DNA of 64,000 nt from Bacteroidota bacterium (GTDB taxonomy: Bacteria > Bacteroidota > Bacteroidia > Chitinophagales > Chitinophagaceae): contig CANHGS010000007.1 of the NCBI GenBank assembly GCA_947460595.1, positions 62,001 through 126,000 on the forward strand, given 5' to 3'. The notes under the pieces were generated by a model. The model searched no databases, had not been told where the DNA came from, and saw only the letters and a program-made list of their open reading frames with translations. Made by a program: the position numbers and the translations under genes. Of this stretch, positions 18,820 to 27,512 are shown in pieces; position 1 is the stretch's first letter; each line of letters opens with the position of its first letter.

Positions 18820-19248
18820 ATGAAATCAATGATTCTTTCTTTATTGTTTTGCTTGGTAGTCAGTCTTGCAATGGCGCAATCCAAAGACAGTGCTCAAGTA
18901 GCAAAAGCGGTGAATAAGCTAGCAGCTTTAATGGTAGACCCCAACAAAGCAGCTTTGGAAGCCTTAGTTTCTGATCAAATAAGTTATGGTCATTCCAGTG
19001 GAAAGTTAGAAGGAAAAGCTTCTTTTATTGAATCATTGATCAGTGGTAGTTCTGATTTTGTAAAGATTAATCTTACCGATCAAAGCATACAATTATTTGG
19101 TAAAACGGCTATTGTCAGAAACAAGTTGTTTGCAACCACCAATGATGGTGGAAAACCAGGAGAAGTAAAACTGGCGTTGATACTGGTTTGGCAAAAACAC
19201 CAAAAAGCCTGGCAATTAATTGCGCGTCAAGCGGTGAAACTGCCTTAA
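18820..19248 (+). CDS. Secreted NTF2-like (DUF4440-type) protein
   Basis: Small 142-residue protein with a clear signal peptide (MKSMILSLLFCLVVSLAMAQ). The rest looks like an NTF2-like alpha+beta barrel of the DUF4440 group: a helical start (VNKLAALMVDPNKAALEALV), then SYGHSSGKLEGKASFIESL and the strands TAIVRNKLFATT and LALILVWQKHQKAWQLIARQ. Such proteins bind small ligands or act as minor enzymes; no function can be given. It converges on the D-lactate dehydrogenase gene with a 4-base overlap at the stops. Its expression may depend on read-through from the rha-lut operon. Confidence 0.7.
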   Translation: MKSMILSLLFCLVVSLAMAQSKDSAQVAKAVNKLAALMVDPNKAALEALVSDQISYGHSSGKLEGKASFIESLISGSSDFVKINLTDQSIQLFGKTAIVRNKLFATTNDGGKPGEVKLALILVWQKHQKAWQLIARQAVKLP

Positions 19249-22055
19249 GCGCTTACTTCATCAACTAAGTATAAGATAGATTGATAGTCTTTGGCAACGG
19301 AGGCTGACAAAGACATTTCACAGGTCTTTCCTGTGGAATAATACCCATCATATTCTATTTGATTTACTTCTAGGGCTTCTGTTCTTGAGGCAGCAGCGGT
19401 AAGTCCAGGATAATAGAATCCTCTATCGCCCGCCATACCACAGCATCCAGCACTAACTGGTATATCTGCTTTTGTAGCACAGACATTTCCAATTACCCTC
19501 ATTTTTTCTACCAGATTCATTTTATAAGTGCTACAAACTGGATGAAAAACAATCTTGTTTTTGGGATGGCTAATTGTCAATTTTGGGATAACGGAATCTG
19601 CTAGAAATTCAACAATGTCCACGATTTTGATGGCATCAAATTTTTGCTGATTGGCTGCATTTAAATAAGGTCTGCTATGCTGCATGGAATGCGTACAAGA
19701 AGTGGTATCCATCACTACTGGAATTTGTCCCTGCTTGGTCCATTTCCATAATTTCTCAATGGTTTGGTTGGCCGTAAATGCAGATGCTTCCTGAAATCCT
19801 TTGGATGAAAATGCTTGGCCACAACAAGTGCCTCCTAGATCATTGGGAACCAATAATTCCAAGCCCGCTTTTTGGCAAATGCGCAAGGCCAAGTCAACAG
19901 TGGATTCCTTAGCATTCTTGTCAGCACCCATCATTCGGCTAATGCAGGAATTAAACCAAACCGCAGCTGCTTGGGCGGGTTCATGGGTTCTAGTAGCAAT
20001 TGGTCCGGTCATTTCATTGGACCATAAAGGGAAAGAAGGCATGATAACCCGTATGCCTTTGGTGAGATTGGGCATGGTTTGTTTGCCCAATAGTCTATTG
20101 GCAAATTGACCCGTTTTTACAGCAGTTTTTACCAGTGTTTCTACGGTGCCAAAATACTTGGCTACCATTAGTGCCATAGCATTGGCATTAGGCGAATGAT
20201 TTTCTCTTCTTAGTCTTTTTACCAAATCCCCCGTATTGATATCTACCGGGCATTCCAATGCACAAAGCCCATCCACGGCACAGGTATCCAAACCATCAAA
20301 TTGGTATTCTTTGAGTAATTGGTTATAAGTAACTGTATCTTTTTCTTTGGCTAGTCTTTGCAAAGCCCTTCTGACAACAATTCTCCTTCTGGGCGTCATG
20401 GTGAATTCTCGGCTTGGGCATCTGTGTTCACAATAACCACATTCAATGCATTTGTCCACTTCTTCTTCCACCACCGGAAGGGTCTTCAAATTTTTAATAT
20501 GACAATCCTTGTCTTCATTGATGATTACGCCAGGATTCAAGAGTTGGTAAGGGTCTAACAAAGCTTTCAAATCTTTCATGATAGCAAAAGCTTCTTGCCC
20601 CCATTCGTCAGCAATAAAGGGTGCAATCTGTCTGCCTGTTCCGTGTTCTGCTTTTAGGGAACCCTTGTATTTGTCTAGCACCAATACAGCCAAATCCTTT
20701 GCCAATTGTTCATAACCTTCAACGTCTGAGGGTTGATTAAAGGATTGAGAAATGACAAAATGCAAATTGCCTTCCTTGGCATGACCAAAAATAATCCCAT
20801 TCTGAAATCCGTGTTTGATCATGAGCTCCTGCACTTCTAATACGGCAGGCCCCAAGACCTCAACGGGGAAGGCAATGTCTTCTAATAAAACAGTACTGCC
20901 TTTTTCTCTGGCTGCAGCAACAGAAGGATACATGCCTTTGCGCAGCTTCCAATATTTGGCTTGCTGCACCGGGTCTGTACTAAACTCATATGGTAAAACG
21001 GTAGTCAAATTTTCTAGTACTGGTTGTGCATTTGCTAAAATGGTAGCAAGTACTTCACTAGAATCTGCATGGTATTCACAAAGTATAGCCGTAGCATTTT
21101 CAGGAAGATCTTTTAAAGCAGCTGGTGCATAAGGGTTCTGTTCAATAGAACGTAAAGCCGCACGGTCCATTAATTCTAGTGCAGCAGCACCGCTTTGTTT
21201 TAAGCCAGCAATAGCATTACATGCCATTAAAGGATTCTCAAAGTACAACATGGCCGTTGCCTTGAAAGCCAAGTCTGGCAAGGTCTCCAAAACAGCTTCT
21301 GCAATAAATGCCAGTGTTCCTTCTGCGCCTATTAACAAATGAACTAAGATATCTAGTGGGTGTTCAAAATCCAAAAAGGCGTTCAAACCATAACCCACTG
21401 TATTTTTTAATTGGTATTTTCTGCGAATACTAGTAACTAACGCAGGATTGCTTTTTAGTCTTGATTGCAAATCAAGAATGCCTTGGTATAAGGCAGTTTT
21501 TTCTGTTTGAAATTTGATATAATCAGTTGGTTCCGCAGAATTAAAATAGCTTCCATCGGGTAACATAAAGGCCATACTCTTGATGGTGTGGTAAGCATTT
21601 TGTACCACGCCGCAACACATGCCACTGGAATTGTTTGACAAAATGCCACCCATCATAGCGGCATTAATAGATGCAGGATCAGGTCCTATTTTTCTACCAT
21701 AAGTTTTGAGTAATTGATTTACTTGACCTCCAATAATGCCTGGTTGAACTTGAACATAATTCCCTTGATCCAATACTTTTGCTCCCTGCCAGTACCTGCT
21801 TAGGTCTACCAATAGGCCATCAGTAATAGCTTGTCCGGACAAACTGGTTCCGCCGGTTCTAAAAACAATAGGAATACCCTTGGCCTGAGAGAATTGAAAA
21901 ATGGCTTTGACATCATCTAGATTTGCTGGTTGTACCACGGCTTGTGGTACCAGATAATAAAAACTAGCATCACTGGCATAGCTATACCTATCACTGATGC
22001 TGGCTTTTATTTTTTCTTTAGGAAGAATTTCTAATAAGGCTTCTTGAATATTCAT
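19245..22055 (-). CDS. FAD/Fe-S D-lactate dehydrogenase-type oxidoreductase
   Basis: 936-residue fusion of the D-lactate dehydrogenase/YdiJ type. The order is an FAD-binding domain (FRTGGTSLSGQAITDGLLVD), an FAD-oxidase C-terminal domain (LKAEHGTGRQIAPFIADEWG), a ferredoxin part with CIECGYCEHRCPSR and CAVDGLCALECPVD, and two CCG domains (GGTCCGQAFSSKGF, AGCCGMAGDRGFYYPG). It probably passes electrons from D-lactate or a related 2-hydroxy acid to the quinone pool. The second ferredoxin motif has the C-x5-C-x3-C spacing usual in this family. Its place beside lutABC supports lactate as substrate, but glycolate or 2-hydroxyglutarate cannot be excluded. Confidence 0.83.
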   Translation of the reverse strand: MNIQEALLEILPKEKIKASISDRYSYASDASFYYLVPQAVVQPANLDDVKAIFQFSQAKGIPIVFRTGGTSLSGQAITDGLLVDLSRYWQGAKVLDQGNYVQVQPGIIGGQVNQLLKTYGRKIGPDPASINAAMMGGILSNNSSGMCCGVVQNAYHTIKSMAFMLPDGSYFNSAEPTDYIKFQTEKTALYQGILDLQSRLKSNPALVTSIRRKYQLKNTVGYGLNAFLDFEHPLDILVHLLIGAEGTLAFIAEAVLETLPDLAFKATAMLYFENPLMACNAIAGLKQSGAAALELMDRAALRSIEQNPYAPAALKDLPENATAILCEYHADSSEVLATILANAQPVLENLTTVLPYEFSTDPVQQAKYWKLRKGMYPSVAAAREKGSTVLLEDIAFPVEVLGPAVLEVQELMIKHGFQNGIIFGHAKEGNLHFVISQSFNQPSDVEGYEQLAKDLAVLVLDKYKGSLKAEHGTGRQIAPFIADEWGQEAFAIMKDLKALLDPYQLLNPGVIINEDKDCHIKNLKTLPVVEEEVDKCIECGYCEHRCPSREFTMTPRRRIVVRRALQRLAKEKDTVTYNQLLKEYQFDGLDTCAVDGLCALECPVDINTGDLVKRLRRENHSPNANAMALMVAKYFGTVETLVKTAVKTGQFANRLLGKQTMPNLTKGIRVIMPSFPLWSNEMTGPIATRTHEPAQAAAVWFNSCISRMMGADKNAKESTVDLALRICQKAGLELLVPNDLGGTCCGQAFSSKGFQEASAFTANQTIEKLWKWTKQGQIPVVMDTTSCTHSMQHSRPYLNAANQQKFDAIKIVDIVEFLADSVIPKLTISHPKNKIVFHPVCSTYKMNLVEKMRVIGNVCATKADIPVSAGCCGMAGDRGFYYPGLTAAASRTEALEVNQIEYDGYYSTGKTCEMSLSASVAKDYQSILYLVDEVSA

Positions 22056-22079
22056 CGGAATAGTAACAATATTTTTAAA

Positions 22080-22095
22080 ATCAATTTAGATTGAT
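22080..22095. promoter_or_regulatory. Inverted repeat upstream of the D-lactate dehydrogenase gene
   Basis: ATCAAT-TTAG-ATTGAT has perfect 6-base arms and lies 25-40 bases before the start codon at 22055, between that start and the candidate -7 element at 22105-22112. This position would suit a repressor operator. No lactate regulator gene is seen nearby. Confidence 0.35.
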
Positions 22096-22104
22096 TGGCT
22101 GGCT

Positions 22105-22112
22105 CAAAGTTA
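22105..22112 (-). promoter_or_regulatory. Candidate -7 element for the D-lactate dehydrogenase gene
   Basis: On the minus strand this reads TAACTTTG, an exact match to TAnnTTTG, about 50 bases before the start codon at 22055. The -33 element is not clear. Confidence 0.38.
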
Positions 22113-22186
22113 CCAAAACTGCTCTTGATTCTAAGGGTATTTCTAAAGCGGCAGCCATTTTTGTAACTTCATTTCAAATAATGATT

Positions 22187-22924
22187 ATGTCAAAGGAAGT
22201 TTTAATAGAAGTCTGCGCCTTTAACTTAGAGAGCTGTTTAAATGCCCAGATTGGTGGGGCTGGGAGGGTAGAGCTTTGTGGTAATCCTACCGAAGGTGGT
22301 ACTACACCTGCACCAGGTGTTTTAATTCAGGCAAGAAAACTATTAGACATTAAACTCTATCCCATTATTCGGCCAAGGGGTGGTTATTACTATTATAGCC
22401 AGGATGAAATTGAAAGTATGCAACAAGACATTCTGTTTTGCAAACAAATTGGATGCGATGGTATTTCTATTGGCGCCCAACAATTAGATGGAAGTCTTGA
22501 CGCGGATTTATGTAAACAATTTGTTGAATGGGCTTATCCCATGAAAGCTACGCTGAATAAGGCTTTTGACCTATCGCCCAATTTAGAAGAGTCCTTGGAA
22601 GTAGCTATTCAGGCTGGCTTTGAGCGGATTTTAAGCAGTGGGGGTAAAAGAGCAGCAATTGATGCATTGGATATTTTAAAAGCCCTCATGCATCAAGCTG
22701 GAGATAGGATCATTATCATGCCCGGTTGTGGACTCAGAAGTCATAATGTAGGGATCATTGCGCAAGCAACACAGGCTCTGGAATACCATAGTGCTGCAAG
22801 GGTTGATAAAGTCAATCCATTAAGTTTTCAGAATCCTTTGGTGCATGACCTTGGCAATGTATTTAATGCTTCTGCTGAAGAAGTAAGTTTGATCAAGGCC
22901 AATGCATTGGCCGCATTGAGATAA
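22187..22924 (+). CDS. cutC: CutC family protein
   Basis: TIM-barrel protein of the CutC family, about 245 residues. The N-terminus EVLIEVCAFNLESCLNAQ, followed by GAGRVELCGNPTEGGTTPAPG, and the later RPRGGYYYYSQDE, ILSSGGKRAAIDALDIL and IIMPGCGLRSHNV are diagnostic. The family was named for copper homeostasis in E. coli, but its enzymatic role is unsettled. The start was set at 22187 (ATG, MSKEVL); an ATG at 22181 adds two residues. A reading from 22091 would add 32 residues without homology. It stands alone and converges with the LysR gene, whose stop is 2 bases away. Confidence 0.88.
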   Translation: MSKEVLIEVCAFNLESCLNAQIGGAGRVELCGNPTEGGTTPAPGVLIQARKLLDIKLYPIIRPRGGYYYYSQDEIESMQQDILFCKQIGCDGISIGAQQLDGSLDADLCKQFVEWAYPMKATLNKAFDLSPNLEESLEVAIQAGFERILSSGGKRAAIDALDILKALMHQAGDRIIIMPGCGLRSHNVGIIAQATQALEYHSAARVDKVNPLSFQNPLVHDLGNVFNASAEEVSLIKANALAALR

Positions 22925-22925
22925 T

Positions 22926-23798
22926 TTATTGTAATAGAAATTGTATGGCTTCTCTGGCTATTTCTGAATCACTATCCTTGGGTGTGGCCAATAAAATATC
23001 GGTATACAAATTGGGCTTCTTGAGTTCTAAAAAACCAAGCTCTGAATAGTTATAGCTTTTAACAATATTGGTGGGTACAATAGAAATGCCTAACCCATTT
23101 TTGACCAACTGTATAATGGAAGAAATATTATTGGACTCGTGTACAATTTTTGGGGCAAACCCATATTTGGCGCAAATTTCAATCAAGCTATTGTAATAGA
23201 AGGGGGCATATTCTTTGTTGAAGAATACAAAGGTTTCATCTTTTAGTTTGGCAATCTCTTTTTCTGATTTGATGTTCACGTTGGCCCGATTAAAAACCAG
23301 TGAGTAGCTGTCTCTAAACCATAGATTGGTTTCTATTTGATGAGAAAATAAAGGAGCGCGAATAATCCCCAAATCAATTTTTCCCTGTTCAAGACCAATG
23401 ACCTGTTCTACCGTGGGAACTTCGTATAACCTAAAATTCACAAAGGGATATTTGGAAGAAAGAAATTTAACCAACTCGGTGATATCCCCAGAAAAAGTAG
23501 AACTGATATAGGCAATCCTAAATTCACCACTAATATGTTGACCCATTTTCTGAGTCTTAAGATTAATCCTGTCAAGCTGTTGAAGTAGGAGACTGATTTC
23601 TTTTTGATAAAATTTACCCGCTTCTGTGAGTGTGACTTTTTTATTGTTTCTAGTAAAGAGGGGGGTACCCAATTCTAGTTCTAATTCCTTGATCTGTCTA
23701 CTCAATGGGGGCTGGGCTATAAAGAGCTTTTCTGAAGCCTTGGTAAAGCTTAATTCTTTGGCTAGGGTCAGAAAATATCTCAGATGTCTGATTTCCAT
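22926..23798 (-). CDS. LysR-family transcriptional regulator
   Basis: 290-residue LysR regulator with the standard N-terminal helix-turn-helix (EIRHLRYFLTLAKELSFTKA, then SEKLFIAQPPLSRQIKELEL) and a two-lobed effector domain. It is divergent from leuC with 117 bases between them. The gap contains a 16-base inverted repeat with the T-N11-A form of LysR sites (23813-23828). It is therefore the likely regulator of the leuCD-cimA-leuB operon, by analogy with LeuO/IlvY-type arrangements. The effector is unknown; a pathway intermediate is a reasonable guess. Confidence 0.88.
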   Translation of the reverse strand: MEIRHLRYFLTLAKELSFTKASEKLFIAQPPLSRQIKELELELGTPLFTRNNKKVTLTEAGKFYQKEISLLLQQLDRINLKTQKMGQHISGEFRIAYISSTFSGDITELVKFLSSKYPFVNFRLYEVPTVEQVIGLEQGKIDLGIIRAPLFSHQIETNLWFRDSYSLVFNRANVNIKSEKEIAKLKDETFVFFNKEYAPFYYNSLIEICAKYGFAPKIVHESNNISSIIQLVKNGLGISIVPTNIVKSYNYSELGFLELKKPNLYTDILLATPKDSDSEIAREAIQFLLQ

Positions 23799-23812
23799 TA
23801 TACTTTAAAGGT

Positions 23813-23828
23813 ATTGATTATAGTCAAT
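23813..23828. promoter_or_regulatory. Candidate LysR operator between lysR gene and leuC
   Basis: ATTGATTATAGTCAAT has perfect 5-base arms, a TATA centre and only one mismatched pair. It fits the LysR-type T-N11-A pattern (T23815, A23827). It is centred about 54 bases upstream of the transcription start expected from the -7 element at 23860-23867, and lies 15 bases before the LysR start codon, so it could serve both activation of leuC and autoregulation. Confidence 0.55.
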
Positions 23829-23859
23829 ATAAGTATAAATAAGTCATAATAAATCTAAT

Positions 23860-23867
23860 TAAATTTG
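23860..23867 (+). promoter_or_regulatory. Candidate -7 element of the leuCD-cimA-leuB promoter
   Basis: TAAATTTG matches TAnnTTTG exactly, 49 bases before the leuC start. No -33 TTG at the usual distance is seen, which is consistent with a promoter needing an activator. Confidence 0.45.
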
Positions 23868-23915
23868 ACGTTACAGTAGCCTATCCATTTTAGACAATCA
23901 TCAAATTCATAGCAT

Positions 23916-25319
23916 ATGAGCCATCAACCAACCACCCTTTTTGACAAAGTATGGGACGCGCACGTGATCCGGAAAATTGAAGACGGACCAGATGTGTTAT
24001 TCATTGACCGCCATTTTATTCATGAAGTAACCAGCCCTGTTGCTTTTTTGGGTTTGAAAACACGTGGAATAGACGTAATGTTTCCTGACCAAACATTTGC
24101 TACTGCTGATCACAATACCCCTACTATTAACCAACACTTACCTGTTGCAGACCCACTTTCTGCCAATCAATTATTGGCATTGGAAACCAATTCTGCCAAA
24201 TATGGTATCTCCCATTGGGGATTGGGTAATCCAAAGAACGGAATTGTACACGTGGTAGGTCCAGAAAACGGTATTACCCAACCAGGTATGACCATTGTTT
24301 GTGGCGATTCACATACTTCTACCCATGGTGCATTTGGAGCCATTGCTTTTGGGATTGGTACTTCAGAAGTTGAAATGGTCTTATCATCTCAGTGTATTAT
24401 GCAACCCAAGCCAAAGAAAATGCGCATCAATGTAAATGGTGTGTTGGGTAAAGCGGTTACGCCCAAAGACGTGACTTTGTTCATTATTGCACAATTAACT
24501 GCTGCAGGTGCTACGGGTTATTTTGTAGAGTATGCAGGAGATGTGTTTGAAAATATGAGTATGGAAGGCCGTATGACGGTTTGTAATATGAGTATTGAAA
24601 TGGGTGCTAGGGGTGGTATGATTGCCCCTGACGAAACCACTTTCAATTATATTAAGGGTAAGGAAAAAGCACCCAAGGGCGATGCTTGGGACAAGGCATT
24701 GGCTTATTGGAAAACCTTGCAAACAGACGCTGCAGCTCAGTTTGACAAAGAATATAGTTTTGACGCTGCCGATATTGAACCCATGATTACTTATGGTACC
24801 AACCCTGGTATGGGTATGGGGATTTCTAAGAGTATTCCCAAAGCAACTGATTTGGAAGGTGGTATAGCTACTTATGCCAAATCACTCAAATACATGGGCT
24901 TTGAAGAAAGTGAACCCATGATTGGTAAGAAAGTAGATTTTGTATTTATTGGTAGTTGTACCAATGGACGCATTGAAGACTTTAGGGCATTTGCCAGCAT
25001 AGTTAAGGGACGCAAAAAAGCAGACCATGTAACCGCTTGGATTGTACCAGGTTCCCATATTGTAGAAGCACAGATTAGAGAAGAAGGTATTTATGATATA
25101 CTTACTGAAGCTGGATTTCTTCTAAGACAACCAGGTTGTTCCGCTTGTTTGGCCATGAATGACGATAAAATTCCTGCTGGTAAATATGCAGTTAGTACCA
25201 GCAACAGAAATTTTGAAGGTAGACAAGGTCCAGGAAGCCGCACTTTATTGGCAAGTCCATTAGTAGCGGCTGCTGCAGCTGTTACAGGGGTAGTTACTGA
25301 CCCAAGAGAATTGTTATAA
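23916..25319 (+). CDS. leuC: 3-isopropylmalate dehydratase large subunit
   Basis: Large subunit of isopropylmalate isomerase (467 residues, full length), an aconitase-family 4Fe-4S enzyme. Cluster cysteines are in [13 protein letters not shown] (about residue 350) and [12 protein letters not shown] (about residue 410). [20 protein letters not shown] is the active-site segment. With LeuD it isomerises 2-isopropylmalate and, in the citramalate route, also citramalate to 3-methylmalate. First gene of the operon. Confidence 0.95.
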   Translation: MSHQPTTLFDKVWDAHVIRKIEDGPDVLFIDRHFIHEVTSPVAFLGLKTRGIDVMFPDQTFATADHNTPTINQHLPVADPLSANQLLALETNSAKYGISHWGLGNPKNGIVHVVGPENGITQPGMTIVCGDSHTSTHGAFGAIAFGIGTSEVEMVLSSQCIMQPKPKKMRINVNGVLGKAVTPKDVTLFIIAQLTAAGATGYFVEYAGDVFENMSMEGRMTVCNMSIEMGARGGMIAPDETTFNYIKGKEKAPKGDAWDKALAYWKTLQTDAAAQFDKEYSFDAADIEPMITYGTNPGMGMGISKSIPKATDLEGGIATYAKSLKYMGFEESEPMIGKKVDFVFIGSCTNGRIEDFRAFASIVKGRKKADHVTAWIVPGSHIVEAQIREEGIYDILTEAGFLLRQPGCSACLAMNDDKIPAGKYAVSTSNRNFEGRQGPGSRTLLASPLVAAAAAVTGVVTDPRELL

Positions 25320-25350
25320 TCCAACCTTTTAAACTTTAGAATCAATTATT

Positions 25351-25947
25351 ATGGCATACGATAAATTTACCAAATTAACCAGTTCTGCAGTGCCTTTGCC
25401 CATTGAGAACGTGGATACCGATCAGATTATTCCTGCACGTTTTTTAAAGGCAACAGAGCGTAAGGGTTTTGGCGATAATCTTTTTAGAGATTGGAGATAC
25501 AATAATGACGAAACTCCTAAGCAGGATTTTGTTTTAAACAATCCCATCTATGCTGGAAAGATCTTGGTAGGTGGTAAAAATTTTGGTAGTGGTTCTAGCC
25601 GTGAACACGCAGCCTGGGCCATTTATGATTATGGTTTTCGTTGTGTGGTGTCTAGTTTTTTTGCCGATATTTTTAAGGGAAATTCCATTAACATAGGTAT
25701 TTTACCCGTTCAGGTTTCTGAACCATTTTTGGAACAAATTTTCCAAGCTATGGAAGCAGATCCAAAAGCGGAATTAACCGTTGACTTGGAAGCTCAAACC
25801 ATTACCATTAACGCTACTGGTGCAGTTGAGTCTTTTGACATCAATGGATACAAGAAACACAATTTGCTAAATGGGTTTGATGATATTGATTACCTACAAG
25901 CAATGAAAGAAGAGATCAAGACATTTGCAACAGCAAGTGCTTATTAA
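25351..25947 (+). CDS. leuD: 3-isopropylmalate dehydratase small subunit
   Basis: Small (swivel) subunit of isopropylmalate isomerase, 198 residues. It carries NVDTDQIIPARFLK near the N-terminus and the substrate-binding loop NFGSGSSREHAAWAI. It follows leuC by 31 bases and precedes the synthase gene by 19 bases. Confidence 0.95.
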   Translation: MAYDKFTKLTSSAVPLPIENVDTDQIIPARFLKATERKGFGDNLFRDWRYNNDETPKQDFVLNNPIYAGKILVGGKNFGSGSSREHAAWAIYDYGFRCVVSSFFADIFKGNSINIGILPVQVSEPFLEQIFQAMEADPKAELTVDLEAQTITINATGAVESFDINGYKKHNLLNGFDDIDYLQAMKEEIKTFATASAY

Positions 25948-25966
25948 TAGCCTATAAACGCTAACT

Positions 25967-27487
25967 GTGGAACAGCAACATATAGAAATCATGGATACCA
26001 CACTGCGCGATGGTGAACAAACCAGCGGGGTGTCGTTTTCAGCATCTGAAAAATTAACCATTGCCAAATTGCTGTTAACGGATTTAAAAGTTGACCGAAT
26101 TGAAATTGCCTCAGCTAGGGTTTCAGAGGGTGAATTTCAGGCAGTCAAGAAAATAACACAATGGGCTAAAGAGCATGGTTATTTAGATAGGGTAGAAGTG
26201 CTCACATTTGTAGACGGCGAAGTGTCCGTTAACTGGATGCTAGCAGCAGGAGCCACTGTCATGAATCTCTTAACAAAGGGTTCATTAAATCATTTAACCC
26301 ATCAACTCAAGAAAACAGCAGATCAGCATTTTGCTGAAATTGCAGCAGTGTTGAAATTGGCTAAAGAAAAAGGATTGAAGAGTAATGTGTATTTAGAAGA
26401 TTGGAGCAATGGTATGCGTCATTCCAAAGAATATGTATTGCAGTACTTAGACTTTTTGCAAGACCAACCTATTGAGCGCGTATTATTGCCTGATACCCTT
26501 GGCGTCTTGATTCCGTCAGAAGTAACGGCGTTTGTGGGTGAGTTGGTGGTACGCTACCCAAAATTGCATTTTGACTTTCACGCACACAATGACTATGACT
26601 TGGGCACAGCCAATGTATTAGAAGCAGTAAAAGCAGGTGCCAAAGGCATACACTTAACCATTAATGGTATGGGTGAGCGTGCCGGAAATGCAGCACTAGC
26701 CAGTGCGGTAGCCGTTTTGCACGATAACCTAAAGTCTGTAAAAACATCGGTGAATGAACAGGCATTATATTCAGTAAGCAAGTTGGTAGAAACTTTTTCT
26801 GGTATTCGAATTCCATCCAATAAACCCGTTGTTGGGGAGCATGTATTTACACAAACAGCTGGTATACATGCAGACGGGGACAAGAAAAACAATTTGTATT
26901 TCAATGACCTAATGCCAGAAAGGTTTGGCCGTCAAAGAAAATATGCTTTGGGTAAAACCAGTGGTAAAGCCAATATTGAAAATAACCTGAACGAATTGGG
27001 GATTCAATTGTCCGATGAGGATCTAAAGAAAGTAACTCAAAGAATCATTGAGTTGGGTGATTTAAAAGAAATGATTACCCAGGCAGACCTACCTTATATT
27101 ATTTCTGACGTGTTGGATAGCAGTACTATTGAAGAAAAAGTACTGGTTGAAAATTATGTACTTACTCATTCTAAAAACCTTCGCCCTTCTGTAACAATAA
27201 GCATAGTTATTGAAGGAGAATCTTTTGAAGAAAGTGCACAGGGCGATGGTCAATACGATGCTTTCATGAATGCACTCAAAAAAGTCTATGCCATTAAGCA
27301 AGTGGCGCTTCCCCAATTAACTGATTATTCAGTGCATATTCCTCCCGGTGGCAAATCCGATGCCCTCTGTGAAACCATTATCACTTGGATGAATCATGGT
27401 AAGGAATTTAAGACCAGGGGCTTGGACAGTGACCAAACGGTATCAGCCATTAAGGCCACTACCAAGATGTTAAACATGATGTATTAA
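25967..27487 (+). CDS. cimA: (R)-citramalate synthase, LeuA family
   Basis: Condenses an oxoacid with acetyl-CoA. The 506-residue protein has a DRE-TIM barrel (MDTTLRDGEQTSGVSF) and a C-terminal LeuA-type regulatory domain from about residue 370. The sequence follows the Leptospira CimA pattern closely (FVDG, NLLTKGSL, VYLEDWSNG, AGIHADGDKKNNLY). The hydrophobic residues that define its pyruvate pocket are kept: Leu79, Leu102 and Tyr142 here, equal to Leu81, Leu104 and Tyr144 there. Pyruvate is therefore favoured over 2-ketoisovalerate, which would make the operon serve isoleucine as well as leucine. The start is GTG at 25967. Most automatic annotations would call this 2-isopropylmalate synthase. 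Confidence 0.78.
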   Translation: MEQQHIEIMDTTLRDGEQTSGVSFSASEKLTIAKLLLTDLKVDRIEIASARVSEGEFQAVKKITQWAKEHGYLDRVEVLTFVDGEVSVNWMLAAGATVMNLLTKGSLNHLTHQLKKTADQHFAEIAAVLKLAKEKGLKSNVYLEDWSNGMRHSKEYVLQYLDFLQDQPIERVLLPDTLGVLIPSEVTAFVGELVVRYPKLHFDFHAHNDYDLGTANVLEAVKAGAKGIHLTINGMGERAGNAALASAVAVLHDNLKSVKTSVNEQALYSVSKLVETFSGIRIPSNKPVVGEHVFTQTAGIHADGDKKNNLYFNDLMPERFGRQRKYALGKTSGKANIENNLNELGIQLSDEDLKKVTQRIIELGDLKEMITQADLPYIISDVLDSSTIEEKVLVENYVLTHSKNLRPSVTISIVIEGESFEESAQGDGQYDAFMNALKKVYAIKQVALPQLTDYSVHIPPGGKSDALCETIITWMNHGKEFKTRGLDSDQTVSAIKATTKMLNMMY

Positions 27488-27512
27488 TTCATTTTTTTAA
27501 ACCATAAAGAAC

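Noticed and set aside
22091-22186. N-terminal extension of cutC from an upstream start
   Set aside because: The added 32 residues do not resemble CutC proteins, which begin near EVLIEVCAFN, and they overlap the promoter region of the divergent gene.
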